64,000 bases of DNA, taken from positions 1 through 64,000 of the forward strand of contig SSFI01000093.1 in NCBI GenBank assembly GCA_008015325.1, given 5' to 3'. Positions 41,656-50,751 of the stretch are shown here, piece by piece (the first letter of the stretch is position 1; each line of letters starts with the position of its first letter). The translations under genes and the position numbers were made by a program. This stretch comes from Rheinheimera sp. (GTDB lineage: Bacteria; Pseudomonadota; Gammaproteobacteria; Enterobacterales; Alteromonadaceae). The notes below the pieces were generated by a model. That model searched no databases. It had not been told where the DNA came from and was given only the letters and a program-made list of their open reading frames with translations.

Positions 41656-44045
41656 GGCTTGTCAGCCATCTGCAGTTCCAGCACACCGCCGGCCATGATT
41701 TCGCTATGCAGCAAATAGGTGCGCTGCAAAGCTTTACCATTGAGCTCGATTTGTCGGATATAAGGCCGCTCTGGGCCGTTGTTCAAGGTTTTGATACAGA
41801 AGCTACGTTTGCCGGCCAGCTGCAGGCAGGCTTCGTCAAATAACGGGCTGCCAAGCTGATAAACCGGGTCGGCCTCTAAACCACCGCTTAACTGAAACAA
41901 ACCGAGTTTCAACAGCACGGCGAGGCTGCCCATCAGGCCTTGATCTTCATCGCCATTGTAACCACGCTCCGGGCTTAAATGGCTGTACACAGTGTCGCTG
42001 ATCCGGCGTGACCAATACTGCGTTTTTGCCGCATCGTCTGCCGCAGCAAAGATAAAAGCGGTCTGAATACTGGGCTGGTTGCCATAGTTAATTGGTGTGC
42101 GGCGATATTCCGGATGGCCTTCCTGTGCATGGGCGGTGCCGGCAGTGAAATCCTGTTTGGCGGCCTGTTCAAACGCCTGTTCCAGCCGGTTAATTAAGGC
42201 GGTTTTGCCACCCATAAGTTTGGCCAGCCCGCCAATATCATGTGGCACAAACCAGCTGGCCTGAGCAGCGTTGGATTCGATAAAACCGGCTTCATATTCC
42301 AGCGGGTCAAAAGGCGTGCGCCAGCTGCCGTCGACTGCTTTGGGTCTGATATAACCGGTTTTGGCGTCATACAAATTGCGCCAGTTCTGGCTGCGCTTGA
42401 GGTATTGCCCGGCTATGTCAGTTTTGCCGGCCTTGATTGCCAGCTGGGCCAGCGCAAAATCCTGATAGGCATATTCCAACGTCTGTCCCGCGCCGCGTCT
42501 GTGGCTGCCGTAATTGCTTTCGGCTTCCGGCAGCGGGTAAGGCACATAGCCGCGTTGAAGGTAATAACTGAAGCCGCCGCCTGTGGCGCTATAGTGCTCG
42601 TAGCCGGCTTTGGCCATCAGGCCCGCGCTACTGTGGTTTTTCTCTAACATCGGCAGTAGTGCTGTGGCTGAAGTTTGTAATAAACCTTTTTGCGCCAGCG
42701 AGACTAAAAACGGCGTCATCGGCACACCTGGCATCACCAAAGTGTCCTGACCACCGGAGGGGCCGCGTGGGATCAGGCCAAAATCCCGGCCGTATTGAAT
42801 AAGGCTCTCGCCAAGCGCTGTGGCTTTTTCCGGAAAAGCCAGCGGCCATAAAGTCGCGATAGTCCACTGTGCCCCCCAGAATGAATCTGAGTTGTGCATA
42901 GCGAATTTTGGCTGGCCTTTTGCGTCCAGCGGCAATTGCCGGATTCTTGGCTCGACGCCGGATAGATCGGCATACTGGCCATTGACGTCGGACACCACAC
43001 GCCGGCCCTGCAGTGCATGCCATAAATCAGTGTAAAAGCGCCGTTGTTGCGCCTTGCTGCCGCCTTTAACTTGAATGCGTGCTAGCAGCTGGTTCCACTC
43101 GTTATAAGCTTGTTCGCTGGTGCTGGCAAAATCCCAGCCTGGCAGTTCAGTAGTGAGATTTAACTTTGCGTTGTCGGCTGAGACATAAGAAAAACCGGCT
43201 TTGACCAACACTGTCTGGTCTTTGCTTTGAAAACTCAGGCGCACTCCGGCGTTGTCGCCGCTGATGCCACTGACATTGCTGAACAACATGTCGCCACGCC
43301 AGGCATCAAACTGCTGCACTGGTGTGGAAAAAGCCAGATGGAAAAACACTTTGACCGGTTTGACCCGCCGCTCTGTGCCCTGGTTAGTGATAAAGCCGGC
43401 GAGGTTTTGTGTGTCGATTTGCCAGACTTCAGCATGGCCAAGTTTGGAAGGGCCCTGCACGCCGCCTAATTGCAGCAGCAGTTGTTGCGGTTTGGCAGTT
43501 TGGTATTGATAACGCGAAAAGCCGACACGCGAGGTTGCCGTCAGGTCGACGTCGATGCCGTAGCGTTGCAGTGTCAGCTGGTGAAAGCCAGGCCGGACTT
43601 GTTCAGTGTCATGCGAAAATGCCGAAGCGTGATCGGCTTTTTGCTCGGCTAAAGGACGTGCGTCGGAGAGCGGCATCAGCGACAGCCCCGCCAATTGCCA
43701 TTCGTGAATGTGGTTAAAACCTTTGACTGTCGGCTCGTGATAACGATAACCGCTGCCCCATTCACCGTTGATGGCAGTATCCGGAAACAAACTCACCATG
43801 CCAAAAGGCCGCGCCGCGGAGGAGAAATAAAACCAGCGGCTGTTGGCCGTATCCAGAAACGGATACACCAGTGCAGCGGGTTCTTGTGCGAACGATATGG
43901 GTTCTGCTTTGTTTGGCGCTTGGTCTTGTGCCAGCGCAGTGAGTGCAGGCACTAACAGCAGGCTACCGAGCAGTTTAGAGAAAACCTGGCGGCGTAAGAG
44001 CGGACGGAAATTCAACGGCGTGGCGAGATAGTTCTGGACAGGCAT
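41652..44045 (-). CDS. GH92-family exo-acting alpha-mannosidase-like enzyme, secreted
   Basis: A 797-residue protein with a signal peptide (LLGSLLLVPALTALA-Q). GH92 landmarks: YPFLDTANSRWFYF, GSGYRY, NSDSFWGAQWT, ESNYGSHRRGAGQTLEYAY, FVPHDIGGL. E590 in GFIESNAAQ and D699/D701 in NGDEDQG have the same spacing (109 and 2) as the acid E533 and base pair D642/D644 of Bacteroides Bt3990, as I remember them. Two usually fixed motifs differ: GNEPS is GNQPS (Q657), and WQY after the acid is AQA. GH92 enzymes are Ca-dependent exo-alpha-mannosidases; the linkage here is open. Divergent from gntR, with operator-like palindromes ahead. Confidence 0.87.
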   Translation of the reverse strand: MPVQNYLATPLNFRPLLRRQVFSKLLGSLLLVPALTALAQDQAPNKAEPISFAQEPAALVYPFLDTANSRWFYFSSAARPFGMVSLFPDTAINGEWGSGYRYHEPTVKGFNHIHEWQLAGLSLMPLSDARPLAEQKADHASAFSHDTEQVRPGFHQLTLQRYGIDVDLTATSRVGFSRYQYQTAKPQQLLLQLGGVQGPSKLGHAEVWQIDTQNLAGFITNQGTERRVKPVKVFFHLAFSTPVQQFDAWRGDMLFSNVSGISGDNAGVRLSFQSKDQTVLVKAGFSYVSADNAKLNLTTELPGWDFASTSEQAYNEWNQLLARIQVKGGSKAQQRRFYTDLWHALQGRRVVSDVNGQYADLSGVEPRIRQLPLDAKGQPKFAMHNSDSFWGAQWTIATLWPLAFPEKATALGESLIQYGRDFGLIPRGPSGGQDTLVMPGVPMTPFLVSLAQKGLLQTSATALLPMLEKNHSSAGLMAKAGYEHYSATGGGFSYYLQRGYVPYPLPEAESNYGSHRRGAGQTLEYAYQDFALAQLAIKAGKTDIAGQYLKRSQNWRNLYDAKTGYIRPKAVDGSWRTPFDPLEYEAGFIESNAAQASWFVPHDIGGLAKLMGGKTALINRLEQAFEQAAKQDFTAGTAHAQEGHPEYRRTPINYGNQPSIQTAFIFAAADDAAKTQYWSRRISDTVYSHLSPERGYNGDEDQGLMGSLAVLLKLGLFQLSGGLEADPVYQLGSPLFDEACLQLAGKRSFCIKTLNNGPERPYIRQIELNGKALQRTYLLHSEIMAGGVLELQMADKP

Positions 44046-44081
44046 CAACCAGCTCCTTTATTAGGTCTGCGCTGGTTATAA

Positions 44082-44119
44082 CAATTGGCCTGTCCAATTG
44101 CAACAGGCCTGACCGGTTG
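44082..44119. promoter_or_regulatory. Two tandem GntR-type operators before the GH92 gene
   Basis: Site A, CAATTGG-CCTGT-CCAATTG (44082-44100), a perfect 7-bp palindrome with a 5-bp centre. Site B, CAACAGG-CCTGA-CCGGTTG (44101-44119), directly adjacent. Both fall 37-75 bp above the GH92 start, so binding would block its transcription. Confidence 0.75.
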
Positions 44120-44155
44120 CAAACTGATTTGTCCGGATTTTCTGCTTCAGCCAGG

Positions 44156-44890
44156 TCACTCGCCAATTAACAGCACATAAGCTTCAGTGACCTGCGCTAT
44201 GTGCGATTGCATCGCGGCTTTGGCGCCCGCTGCATCGCGCCGGCTTAAACACAAATAGATTTTTTCATGTGCTTCGATATTGGGGCCTGCGACCTGACGG
44301 CGGATTTTTTCTGCGAACAGTTGGCTGAGTTCCGAGCTTTCACGCAGCGCCCACAGCCATTCAATCATCGATTGCAAAGCGCTATTGCGGGTAGCGCTGG
44401 CGATGAGCTGGTGGAATTTGCCGTCAAAAGTCTCAGCTTCGGCTGATCTTTGTTGCTGCACCAGACTAATCATCTGGTTCAGATAAGCTTTTAATTTCAA
44501 TAGCTCTTCGTTACTGATGCGCTCTGCGGCCAAAGCTGCGGCATCACCTTCAAGCAATAGGCGGGCTTCCATGATCTCCAGCGGCCCAGGTGCGTTTTCT
44601 ACCAGGATCGAGCTTTTCAGGTTGGCTTCCTGCAACACATAGACGCCGGAGCCTGGCCTGATATCAACAAGACCAGATACTTCCAGGGCAATCAGCGCTT
44701 CCCGCACAGTCTGGCGGCTGACGTCATATTGCTGCGCCAAATCGCGCTCGGCAGGCAGACGCATGCCTGGTTTAAGCTCTCCGGCGTTGATTTGCTGCGC
44801 CAGTTTATCGGCGATTTGCAAATAGAGTCTGGAGTTTGGTACCGGCGCCTGGCGACTGCTGGCCAAGGAAAGAAGCGTGTTGTCGTTCAT
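44156..44890 (-). CDS. GntR/FadR-family transcriptional regulator
   Basis: A 244-residue repressor: N-terminal winged helix of the GntR type (LKPGMRLPAERDLAQQYDVS, RQTVREALIALEVSGLV, RPGSGVYV) and a C-terminal FCD ligand domain (about 95-235) with the metal-ligand-type FHQLIASATRN and HEKIYLCLSRRD. FadR-subfamily members such as UxuR and ExuR sense uronate catabolic intermediates, and the target sites here, TTGG-N5-CCAA, resemble theirs. With mannonate dehydratase next door, a uronate-derived effector is plausible. Three operator-like sites lie above its own start, implying autoregulation. Confidence 0.9.
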   Translation of the reverse strand: MNDNTLLSLASSRQAPVPNSRLYLQIADKLAQQINAGELKPGMRLPAERDLAQQYDVSRQTVREALIALEVSGLVDIRPGSGVYVLQEANLKSSILVENAPGPLEIMEARLLLEGDAAALAAERISNEELLKLKAYLNQMISLVQQQRSAEAETFDGKFHQLIASATRNSALQSMIEWLWALRESSELSQLFAEKIRRQVAGPNIEAHEKIYLCLSRRDAAGAKAAMQSHIAQVTEAYVLLIGE

Positions 44891-44901
44891 GTGTTTCCAT
44901 C

Positions 44902-44980
44902 AAAGTGGTTTGACCAAAAATTTATAGTTGCAAATTGGCCTGTCCGAATGTAAGTTAAATTCAACAGGCTTGACCAATTT
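44902..44980. promoter_or_regulatory. Three GntR-type operators spaced 30 bp apart
   Basis: AAAGTGG-TTTGA-CCAAAAA (44902-44920), AAATTGG-CCTGT-CCGAATG (44932-44950) and CAACAGG-CTTGA-CCAATTT (44962-44980). They begin exactly 30 bp apart, close to three helical turns, and share GG-NNTG(T/A)-N-CC in one orientation. They lie between gntR and manD. Confidence 0.7.
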
Positions 44981-45023
44981 AGCCGTGAGGCGAATCAGAC
45001 GCAACTTTTCAGCGTTCAGTTTG

Positions 45024-45042
45024 TAAGCGGTCAGACCAGATG
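45024..45042. promoter_or_regulatory. GntR-type operator ahead of manD
   Basis: TAAGCGG-TCAGA-CCAGATG; the core GG-TCAGA-CC is the same motif read on the other strand. About 160 bp above manD. Confidence 0.55.
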
Positions 45043-45169
45043 ACGAGTCGATTCTGCCGAAAAGCAGGTCACAACAGAGGTCAGCCAGTCAAAGCCTGAG
45101 AGTAAAAAGCCGCTGCGTTTTTAACAGTGAATGCTAGCGGTTGCAGTTGGGTTTTACAGCATTTAAGCA

Positions 45170-45185
45170 GTTCCGTGTGCGGAAC
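45170..45185 (+). promoter_or_regulatory. Small hairpin in the manD leader
   Basis: GTTCCG, loop TGTG, CGGAAC, ending just before the AGAGGAA ribosome site of manD. No T-run, so not a terminator; it could stabilise the message or affect initiation. Confidence 0.35.
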
Positions 45186-45199
45186 CTCAGAGGAACCAG

Positions 45200-46408
45200 A
45201 TGAAAATCATTGATGCAAAAGTCATTATTACCTGCCCGGACCGTAACTTTGTCACGGTCAAAATTACCACGGATCAGGGGCTGTATGGCATCGGTGATGC
45301 GACCTTAAACGGCCGCGAACTGGCGGTAGCCAGTTATCTGCAGGACCATCTGATCCCATGTCTGATTGGCCGTGACGCCAGCCGCATTGAAGACATCTGG
45401 CAGTTTTTTTATCGTGGCGCTTACTGGCGCCGTGGTCCGGTTGGTATGACCGCCATCGCCGCTATTGACGTGGCGTTATGGGACATTAAAGCCAAAGCCG
45501 CCAATATGCCACTGTATCAGCTGCTCGGTGGCCGCAGCCGCGACGGTGTAATGGTGTATGGTCATGCCAATGGCAATACCATCGCCGAAACTGTCGCTGA
45601 AGTTGGCCGTTACATCGACATGGGCTACAAAGCCATTCGCGCTCAGACCGGTGTGCCAGGCCTTGCCAGCACTTATGGTGTGTCCAAAGACAAAATGTAT
45701 TACGAACCGGCCGACAACGACCTGCCAAGCGAAAACGTTTGGTCCACCAGCAAGTATCTGAATAGCGTGCCTGAGCTGTTTAAAGTGCTGCGCGAAACTT
45801 ACGGTTATGACCACCATCTGCTGCATGATACTCACCACCGCCTGACGCCGATAGAAGCGGCGCAGCTCGGTAAGTCATTAGAGCCGTACAAATTATTCTG
45901 GTTAGAAGATGCAGTCCCGGCCGAACTGCAGGAAGGCTTCCGTTTGTTCCGCCATCACACCACCACGCCGATTGCGGTTGGTGAAGTGTTTGCTTCTATT
46001 CATGATTGCCAGCAACTGATTAGCGAGCAGCTGATTGATTATATTCGCACTACTATCGTGCACGGTGGCGGCATTACGCATCTGCGTCGTATCGCGCATC
46101 TGGCTGAGCTTTATCATGTCCGCACCGGTTTCCACGGCGCGACGGATTTGAGCCCAATCACTATGGGCGCAGCACTGCATTTTGATACCTGGGTACCAAA
46201 TTTCGGTATTCAGGAATATATGCGCCACACCCCGGCCACTGACGAAGTGTTCCCGCATGATTATCAGTTCGCTAATGGCTATTTATATGCCGGCGAAAAA
46301 CCGGGGCACGGCGTTGATATCGACGAAAAACTGGCGGCGAAATACCCGTACAAACGTGCTTACCTGCCGGTCAACCGGTTAGAAGACGGCACCATGTTTA
46401 ACTGGTAA
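45200..46408 (+). CDS. manD: D-mannonate dehydratase, enolase superfamily
   Basis: A 402-residue ManD/RspA-type enolase-superfamily enzyme that dehydrates D-mannonate to 2-keto-3-deoxygluconate, a step in glucuronate breakdown. It opens with [17 protein letters not shown], has [15 protein letters not shown], metal-ligand acids in [20 protein letters not shown] and VGEVFAS, and HFGIQEYM-like NFGIQEYM. Full length. Some ManD homologues have little activity or act on gluconate, so catalysis needs testing. Follows GntR-type operators and precedes the AGE isomerase by 52 bp. Confidence 0.93.
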   Translation: MKIIDAKVIITCPDRNFVTVKITTDQGLYGIGDATLNGRELAVASYLQDHLIPCLIGRDASRIEDIWQFFYRGAYWRRGPVGMTAIAAIDVALWDIKAKAANMPLYQLLGGRSRDGVMVYGHANGNTIAETVAEVGRYIDMGYKAIRAQTGVPGLASTYGVSKDKMYYEPADNDLPSENVWSTSKYLNSVPELFKVLRETYGYDHHLLHDTHHRLTPIEAAQLGKSLEPYKLFWLEDAVPAELQEGFRLFRHHTTTPIAVGEVFASIHDCQQLISEQLIDYIRTTIVHGGGITHLRRIAHLAELYHVRTGFHGATDLSPITMGAALHFDTWVPNFGIQEYMRHTPATDEVFPHDYQFANGYLYAGEKPGHGVDIDEKLAAKYPYKRAYLPVNRLEDGTMFNW

Positions 46409-46460
46409 GCCCAAGCTATTGGCAGGCGTTTAAAACAGCAAAAAGGCAGGAACACAGCTG

Positions 46461-47669
46461 ATGCAGTTACCAACCACCGAATTTTATAGCGCCGGTTTTA
46501 TCCGGCAGCATTGCAGCGACATCCTCGGGTTTTACGACCCGCGGGTGCTAGATGCGGCCGGTGGCTATTTCCAGAATTATTATGATGACGGCAGCTTGTT
46601 TGCGCCGGAGTTTCGCCAGCTGGTCAGCAGCACCCGGATTATTGTTAATTACGCCAGAGCCAGCCGCGAGCTGGCTGGGCGCAATGGCCAGCAAGAACTG
46701 GCGGAAAAATACCGTGCTTATGCCTTACATGGCCTGAAGTACCTTGAAACTGCGCATTTTCAGAGCGCAACCCAACAATACGCCTGGACTTTACGCCAGC
46801 ATCAGCCCGAAATCATGACGCAGCAGGCTTATGGTTATGCCTTTGTATTGCTGGCTTATGCCCATCTGCAGCTGGCGCAAGTAGCGGATGTCAGTGCAAA
46901 GCTGAGCCAAACCTGGGATTTGCTGGAACAGCGTTTCTGGCAGCCGGAATATGGTCTTTATGCCGATGAAATCAGTCGTGACGGCGTATTAAGTGATTAC
47001 CGCGGCCAGAATGCCAATATGCATTTATGTGAGGCGATGCTGGCGGCGTATCAGGCGACACAACAGCCTCGTTTTCTCAAACGCGCGCAGTTGCTGGCTC
47101 ACAATATCACAGTGCGTCAGGCTGCTTTAAGTGGTGGTCAGGTTTGGGAGCACTACACCCCGCAGTTCCAGCTGGATCTTGAATACAACAAAACCGACCC
47201 GAAAAATCTGTACCGGCCCTGGGGTTTTCAGCCTGGCCATCAGACAGAGTGGGCGAAATTATTGTTACAGCTTAACCGTTTAGCACCAGACCCGGCTTTA
47301 GTCAGCCGTGCCGCAGCGTTGTTTGACCGCGCTTATGCCTTGGCCTGGGACCATGAAAACGGTGGCTTAGTGTACGGCTACGACCTAAACGGCGTCTGGT
47401 GCGACGACGATAAATATTTCTGGGTGCAGGCTGAAACTATGGCCGCAGCAGCTTTGTTGTATCAAACCACCGGCGATGCCGCTTATTTACAGAAATATCA
47501 GCAGCTGTGGGCTTATTGCTGGGCACATTTTGTCGACCATCAGCGCGGCGCCTGGTATCGCCTGCTGAACCGGCAAAACCAAAAAGTTTCCAACGAAAAA
47601 AGTAGTGCCGGCGCTAAGTGTGATTATCACACTTTGTGCGCTTGTCTGGATGTATTGGCCGCGTTTTGA
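46461..47669 (+). CDS. AGE-family sugar epimerase/isomerase
   Basis: A 402-residue (alpha/alpha)6-barrel protein of the N-acylglucosamine 2-epimerase family. Conserved stretches: YRGQNANMHLCEAMLAAY, WGFQPGHQTEWAKLL and the C-terminal GAKCDYHTLCACLDVLA, with paired histidines typical of the mannose isomerase/YihS branch. The likely reaction is mannose to fructose, which suits release of mannose by the GH92 protein. A GlcNAc or other epimerase activity cannot be ruled out. Follows manD; ribosome site AGGAAC. Confidence 0.85.
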   Translation: MQLPTTEFYSAGFIRQHCSDILGFYDPRVLDAAGGYFQNYYDDGSLFAPEFRQLVSSTRIIVNYARASRELAGRNGQQELAEKYRAYALHGLKYLETAHFQSATQQYAWTLRQHQPEIMTQQAYGYAFVLLAYAHLQLAQVADVSAKLSQTWDLLEQRFWQPEYGLYADEISRDGVLSDYRGQNANMHLCEAMLAAYQATQQPRFLKRAQLLAHNITVRQAALSGGQVWEHYTPQFQLDLEYNKTDPKNLYRPWGFQPGHQTEWAKLLLQLNRLAPDPALVSRAAALFDRAYALAWDHENGGLVYGYDLNGVWCDDDKYFWVQAETMAAAALLYQTTGDAAYLQKYQQLWAYCWAHFVDHQRGAWYRLLNRQNQKVSNEKSSAGAKCDYHTLCACLDVLAAF

Positions 47670-47865
47670 CGTGCGGCCAGGGTATTGACCTGTGTAGCTG
47701 AGAGTTTGTAGTCCTTAGTTTGACGAAGTAACGGGTGAAATACCGTCTTGAAATCAGGTCGGTCTGACGCAGTAACTCTGTACACCGCGGCAGTCCGGCT
47801 AAAACTGTGGTAAAAAAAATGGCATAACTGACACCGGTGTCACAAGGCTTTCACTGAAAAAGCTG

Positions 47866-47884
47866 AAACTGGTCTGATCAGAAA
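47866..47884. promoter_or_regulatory. GntR-type operator before the TonB receptor gene
   Basis: AAACTGG-TCTGA-TCAGAAA, 33 bp above the start codon. The left half matches the other sites; the right half begins TC instead of CC. A second partial match, GG-TCTGA-CG, is at 47761. Confidence 0.5.
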
Positions 47885-47916
47885 ATAAAACAAACACATC
47901 AGAAACAGGGGTAGAT

Positions 47917-50622
47917 ATGTACAAACAACAGAAAACAGCAGTCGCGCTGGCCGTGCTCGCCGCACTTGGCGCAGCCTTCAGTGCCGGCGCCCAGCAAACG
48001 AATCCAAATAACAAAGCCGACGAAACTGAAGTGATTGAAGTCAAAGGCTTCCGCGACTCAGTGATCAAAGCCAAAGATTTAAAACGCGAAGCCATGGTGG
48101 CGCAGGATTCTATCGTCGCCGAAGACATCGCTGACTTCCCGGACCAGAACTTAGCCGATTCATTACAACGCGTGCCTGGTATTGCCATCACCCGTGAAGG
48201 CGGTGAAGGCCGGCAGATTTCGCTGCGCGGCTTAGGCCCGGATTTTACCCGGGTGCAAGTCAATGGCATGGAAGCACTGGGTACTTCGTCCTCGCCAATG
48301 GACAGCCGCGGTGCAGTAGGCCGCTCACGCGCCTTTGACTTCAACATTTTTGCCTCTGAACTTTTTAACCAGATTGACGTGAAAAAGTCGTACTCGGCAG
48401 ATCAGGACGAAGGTGGTATCGGTGGTACTGTTAACTTAAGAACTGCTAAGCCGTTTGACTATGACGGTTTCCAGGGCGCAGTCGGCGGCCAGCTTGGCAC
48501 TAATACCAATGCAGATGAGACCAACCCACGTTTAGTTGGGATGGTGTCAAACACCTGGGGTAAATTCGGCGCGCTGGCATCTGTGGCGTACAGCCAGAAA
48601 AACTCCCGTGAAATGGGTTACAACACTTACCGCTGGCGCCAGGTGCGTGCCACCAATGGTATCGCCAGCACGGTAGACCCAACGCTGGCGGCACAGGCTG
48701 CTGCCGGCACCATCTGGTTTGCTCGCGGTAACCGTTATTCGGTGTGGAATAACGACCAGGAGCGTTTGGGTGTCACTACCTCATTGCAGTACCGCCACAG
48801 CGACGACTTAAAGTTTGGTCTGGATTATATGTACGGTGCTTTGGAAAACACGCTGGACGAGCATCATATCTCCACTGGCGGCGCTTCCAGTACTGCGCTT
48901 GGCCGCATTGAAGAATTGCGCGTGCTGGATAACAATGGCGACAAAGAAGCTGTGTTTGCCCGTTTCAGCAACTCGACCATTCAGACGGAAAACCGCGCTG
49001 ACTATAACGAGTCAGTGTTTAATCAGGTGTCCGTTACTGCCGACTGGCAAATCAGTGACAACTTAGGCGCCAAATTTATGTTCGGCACCAGCACTTCTGA
49101 TTATGACCAGCCGCGCGTCGATAAAGTGAACCTGATCCGCACCGGTGGTATTACCACAGATTTCACCAAAGACCGCTATTACGGCGTCAACACTTATGAC
49201 TTTGACCCGACTGCGCTCTCTGGCTGGGCGGTAAAAGATTTGTATTTCCGCGAAGATTATATCGCCACTGATTTTGACAATATCAAAGCTGATTTCCGCT
49301 ATGACGTGTCAGATACCAGCAATCTCGATTTTGGTTTTAATCTGAAGAAATTCAAAAACAGCGGTGATAACCGTGAAGATGCCGGTTATGTGCAGTCAAA
49401 AGCGACACCGCTGAATAACGGCGTCAAAACCTTAAGTGATGCGGTCAGTTCAGTGTACAGCGTGCATCCGGATATGTCCTGGCGTCAGGCTGATGTCGCT
49501 GCGTTGCAGGCGTTTTATGGCATTTCAGACCTGAAACTTGGCACTGACAAAATTATCCAGACCAACTCTTACACCGTGGAAGAGAATACCGATGCGGCCT
49601 ACACCCAATACAGCTGGGAGAGCATGATCGGCGGCAAAGTGCTGCGCGGTAATGTCGGCGCCCGTTATTACAAAACTGATCTGACGTCTATCGGTGTATC
49701 ACAGGGCAAACCGGTTGAAATTACTCGGGATTATTCCGGTGTGTTACCCAGTCTGAACCTGGTGTATGAGCTGGAAGACGATTTATTACTGCGTGCCGGC
49801 GTTAGTAAAAACCTGACGCGGCCGGCGCTGAGCGCCATTTCGGTCTCAGCGAACGTGGCACAGATGACTGGTTCACCTGGTGAAGTCGGTAAAATCACCG
49901 TTGGTAATCCGGATCTGGAACCCTTTGAATCGGTGAACTTTGACCTCGCCATCGAGCAGTACTACGAAGGCGTAGGTTCCTTGTCAGCTGCAGTGTTCAA
50001 AAAGGATATCGAAAACTTCATCGTGACCGAAGTCACCACAGTGAAATACAGCGACACCGGTCTGCCAGCGTCTCTGCTGCCAAACGGCGCCACTATGGAT
50101 TCGCTGTTTGACGTGACATCGCCGCAAAACTCGGACGAATCGACTATCAAAGGGGCGGAGATTGCCTTCCAGCGCGACCTGGATTTCCTGCCGGCGCCGT
50201 TTGACAAGTTGGGTATTATTGCCAACTACACCTGGGTAGATGGCACTGCGCTGTACCGCAACGTGCAGGGCACCGGTCAGACACAGGAGAAGAGCTTCCC
50301 TGGACTGTCGAAAAACAGCTACAACATGACGCTGTACTATGAAGCTGACAACTGGGGCGGCCGGATCGCCGCAGCAAGCCGCAGCCAATACATCAGCGTG
50401 GTGGAAGGCGGTCTGCGTGATGAAGATGAACGTGGTTTCCATAAAACTACTTTTGTAGATTTCTCGGCTTTCTACCAGTTGACGGAAAATCTGAAGTTCA
50501 CCGTTGAGGCCATCAACCTGACCAACGAACGTGAAGAGCAATACAGTGACTCGAACGACCGTCAGTACAACACCACCACCAGTGGCCGTACTTACAGCGC
50601 GGGCTTCAGTTACAAGTTCTGA
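47917..50622 (+). CDS. TonB-dependent outer membrane receptor
   Basis: A 901-residue receptor: signal peptide (AVLAALGAAFSAGAQ), a TonB-box-like VIEVKGFRDS, plug domain (LADSLQRVPGIAITREGGEG, GLGPDFTRVQVNGM, about 60-185) and a 22-strand barrel closing with SAGFSYKF. It falls in the Xanthomonas/Caulobacter-type subgroup (TIGR01782-like), members of which import glycans. It would take glycan fragments into the periplasm to the GH92, GH89 and other enzymes here. Followed by a terminator that adjoins the next gene. Confidence 0.92.
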   Translation: MYKQQKTAVALAVLAALGAAFSAGAQQTNPNNKADETEVIEVKGFRDSVIKAKDLKREAMVAQDSIVAEDIADFPDQNLADSLQRVPGIAITREGGEGRQISLRGLGPDFTRVQVNGMEALGTSSSPMDSRGAVGRSRAFDFNIFASELFNQIDVKKSYSADQDEGGIGGTVNLRTAKPFDYDGFQGAVGGQLGTNTNADETNPRLVGMVSNTWGKFGALASVAYSQKNSREMGYNTYRWRQVRATNGIASTVDPTLAAQAAAGTIWFARGNRYSVWNNDQERLGVTTSLQYRHSDDLKFGLDYMYGALENTLDEHHISTGGASSTALGRIEELRVLDNNGDKEAVFARFSNSTIQTENRADYNESVFNQVSVTADWQISDNLGAKFMFGTSTSDYDQPRVDKVNLIRTGGITTDFTKDRYYGVNTYDFDPTALSGWAVKDLYFREDYIATDFDNIKADFRYDVSDTSNLDFGFNLKKFKNSGDNREDAGYVQSKATPLNNGVKTLSDAVSSVYSVHPDMSWRQADVAALQAFYGISDLKLGTDKIIQTNSYTVEENTDAAYTQYSWESMIGGKVLRGNVGARYYKTDLTSIGVSQGKPVEITRDYSGVLPSLNLVYELEDDLLLRAGVSKNLTRPALSAISVSANVAQMTGSPGEVGKITVGNPDLEPFESVNFDLAIEQYYEGVGSLSAAVFKKDIENFIVTEVTTVKYSDTGLPASLLPNGATMDSLFDVTSPQNSDESTIKGAEIAFQRDLDFLPAPFDKLGIIANYTWVDGTALYRNVQGTGQTQEKSFPGLSKNSYNMTLYYEADNWGGRIAAASRSQYISVVEGGLRDEDERGFHKTTFVDFSAFYQLTENLKFTVEAINLTNEREEQYSDSNDRQYNTTTSGRTYSAGFSYKF

Positions 50623-50701
50623 TTTGAAGGCGGCTCTGCCGCCTGAAGTTCGATTTGATGTGAGTTTTTTGGCGGCATGGAAGCTGCCAGACTTTGTGTG
50701 C

Positions 50702-50739
50702 ACCGGCGGTATAGTCCTGCGTCCGCCGCCGGTTTTTTT
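50702..50739 (+). terminator. Intrinsic terminator between the TonB receptor and GH89 genes
   Basis: ACCGGCGG (50702-50709), a 16-base loop, CCGCCGGT (50726-50733), then seven T. The T-run ends at the GGAG ribosome site of the GH89 gene, 12 bp before its start. It would partly separate the two genes. Confidence 0.75.
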
Positions 50740-50751
50740 GGAGACACGCCT

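Noticed and set aside
42075..42077. Q657 of the GH92 protein as a lost general acid, implying a sugar-1-phosphate-specific enzyme like CcMan5
   Set aside because: Spacing to D699 is 42, not 109. The acid position is E590, which is present. Q657 belongs to the separate GNEPS motif.
50677..50751. Start of GH89 at the upstream ATG
   Set aside because: The extension covers the terminator and ruins the signal peptide; GTG 50752 has GGAG at the right distance.
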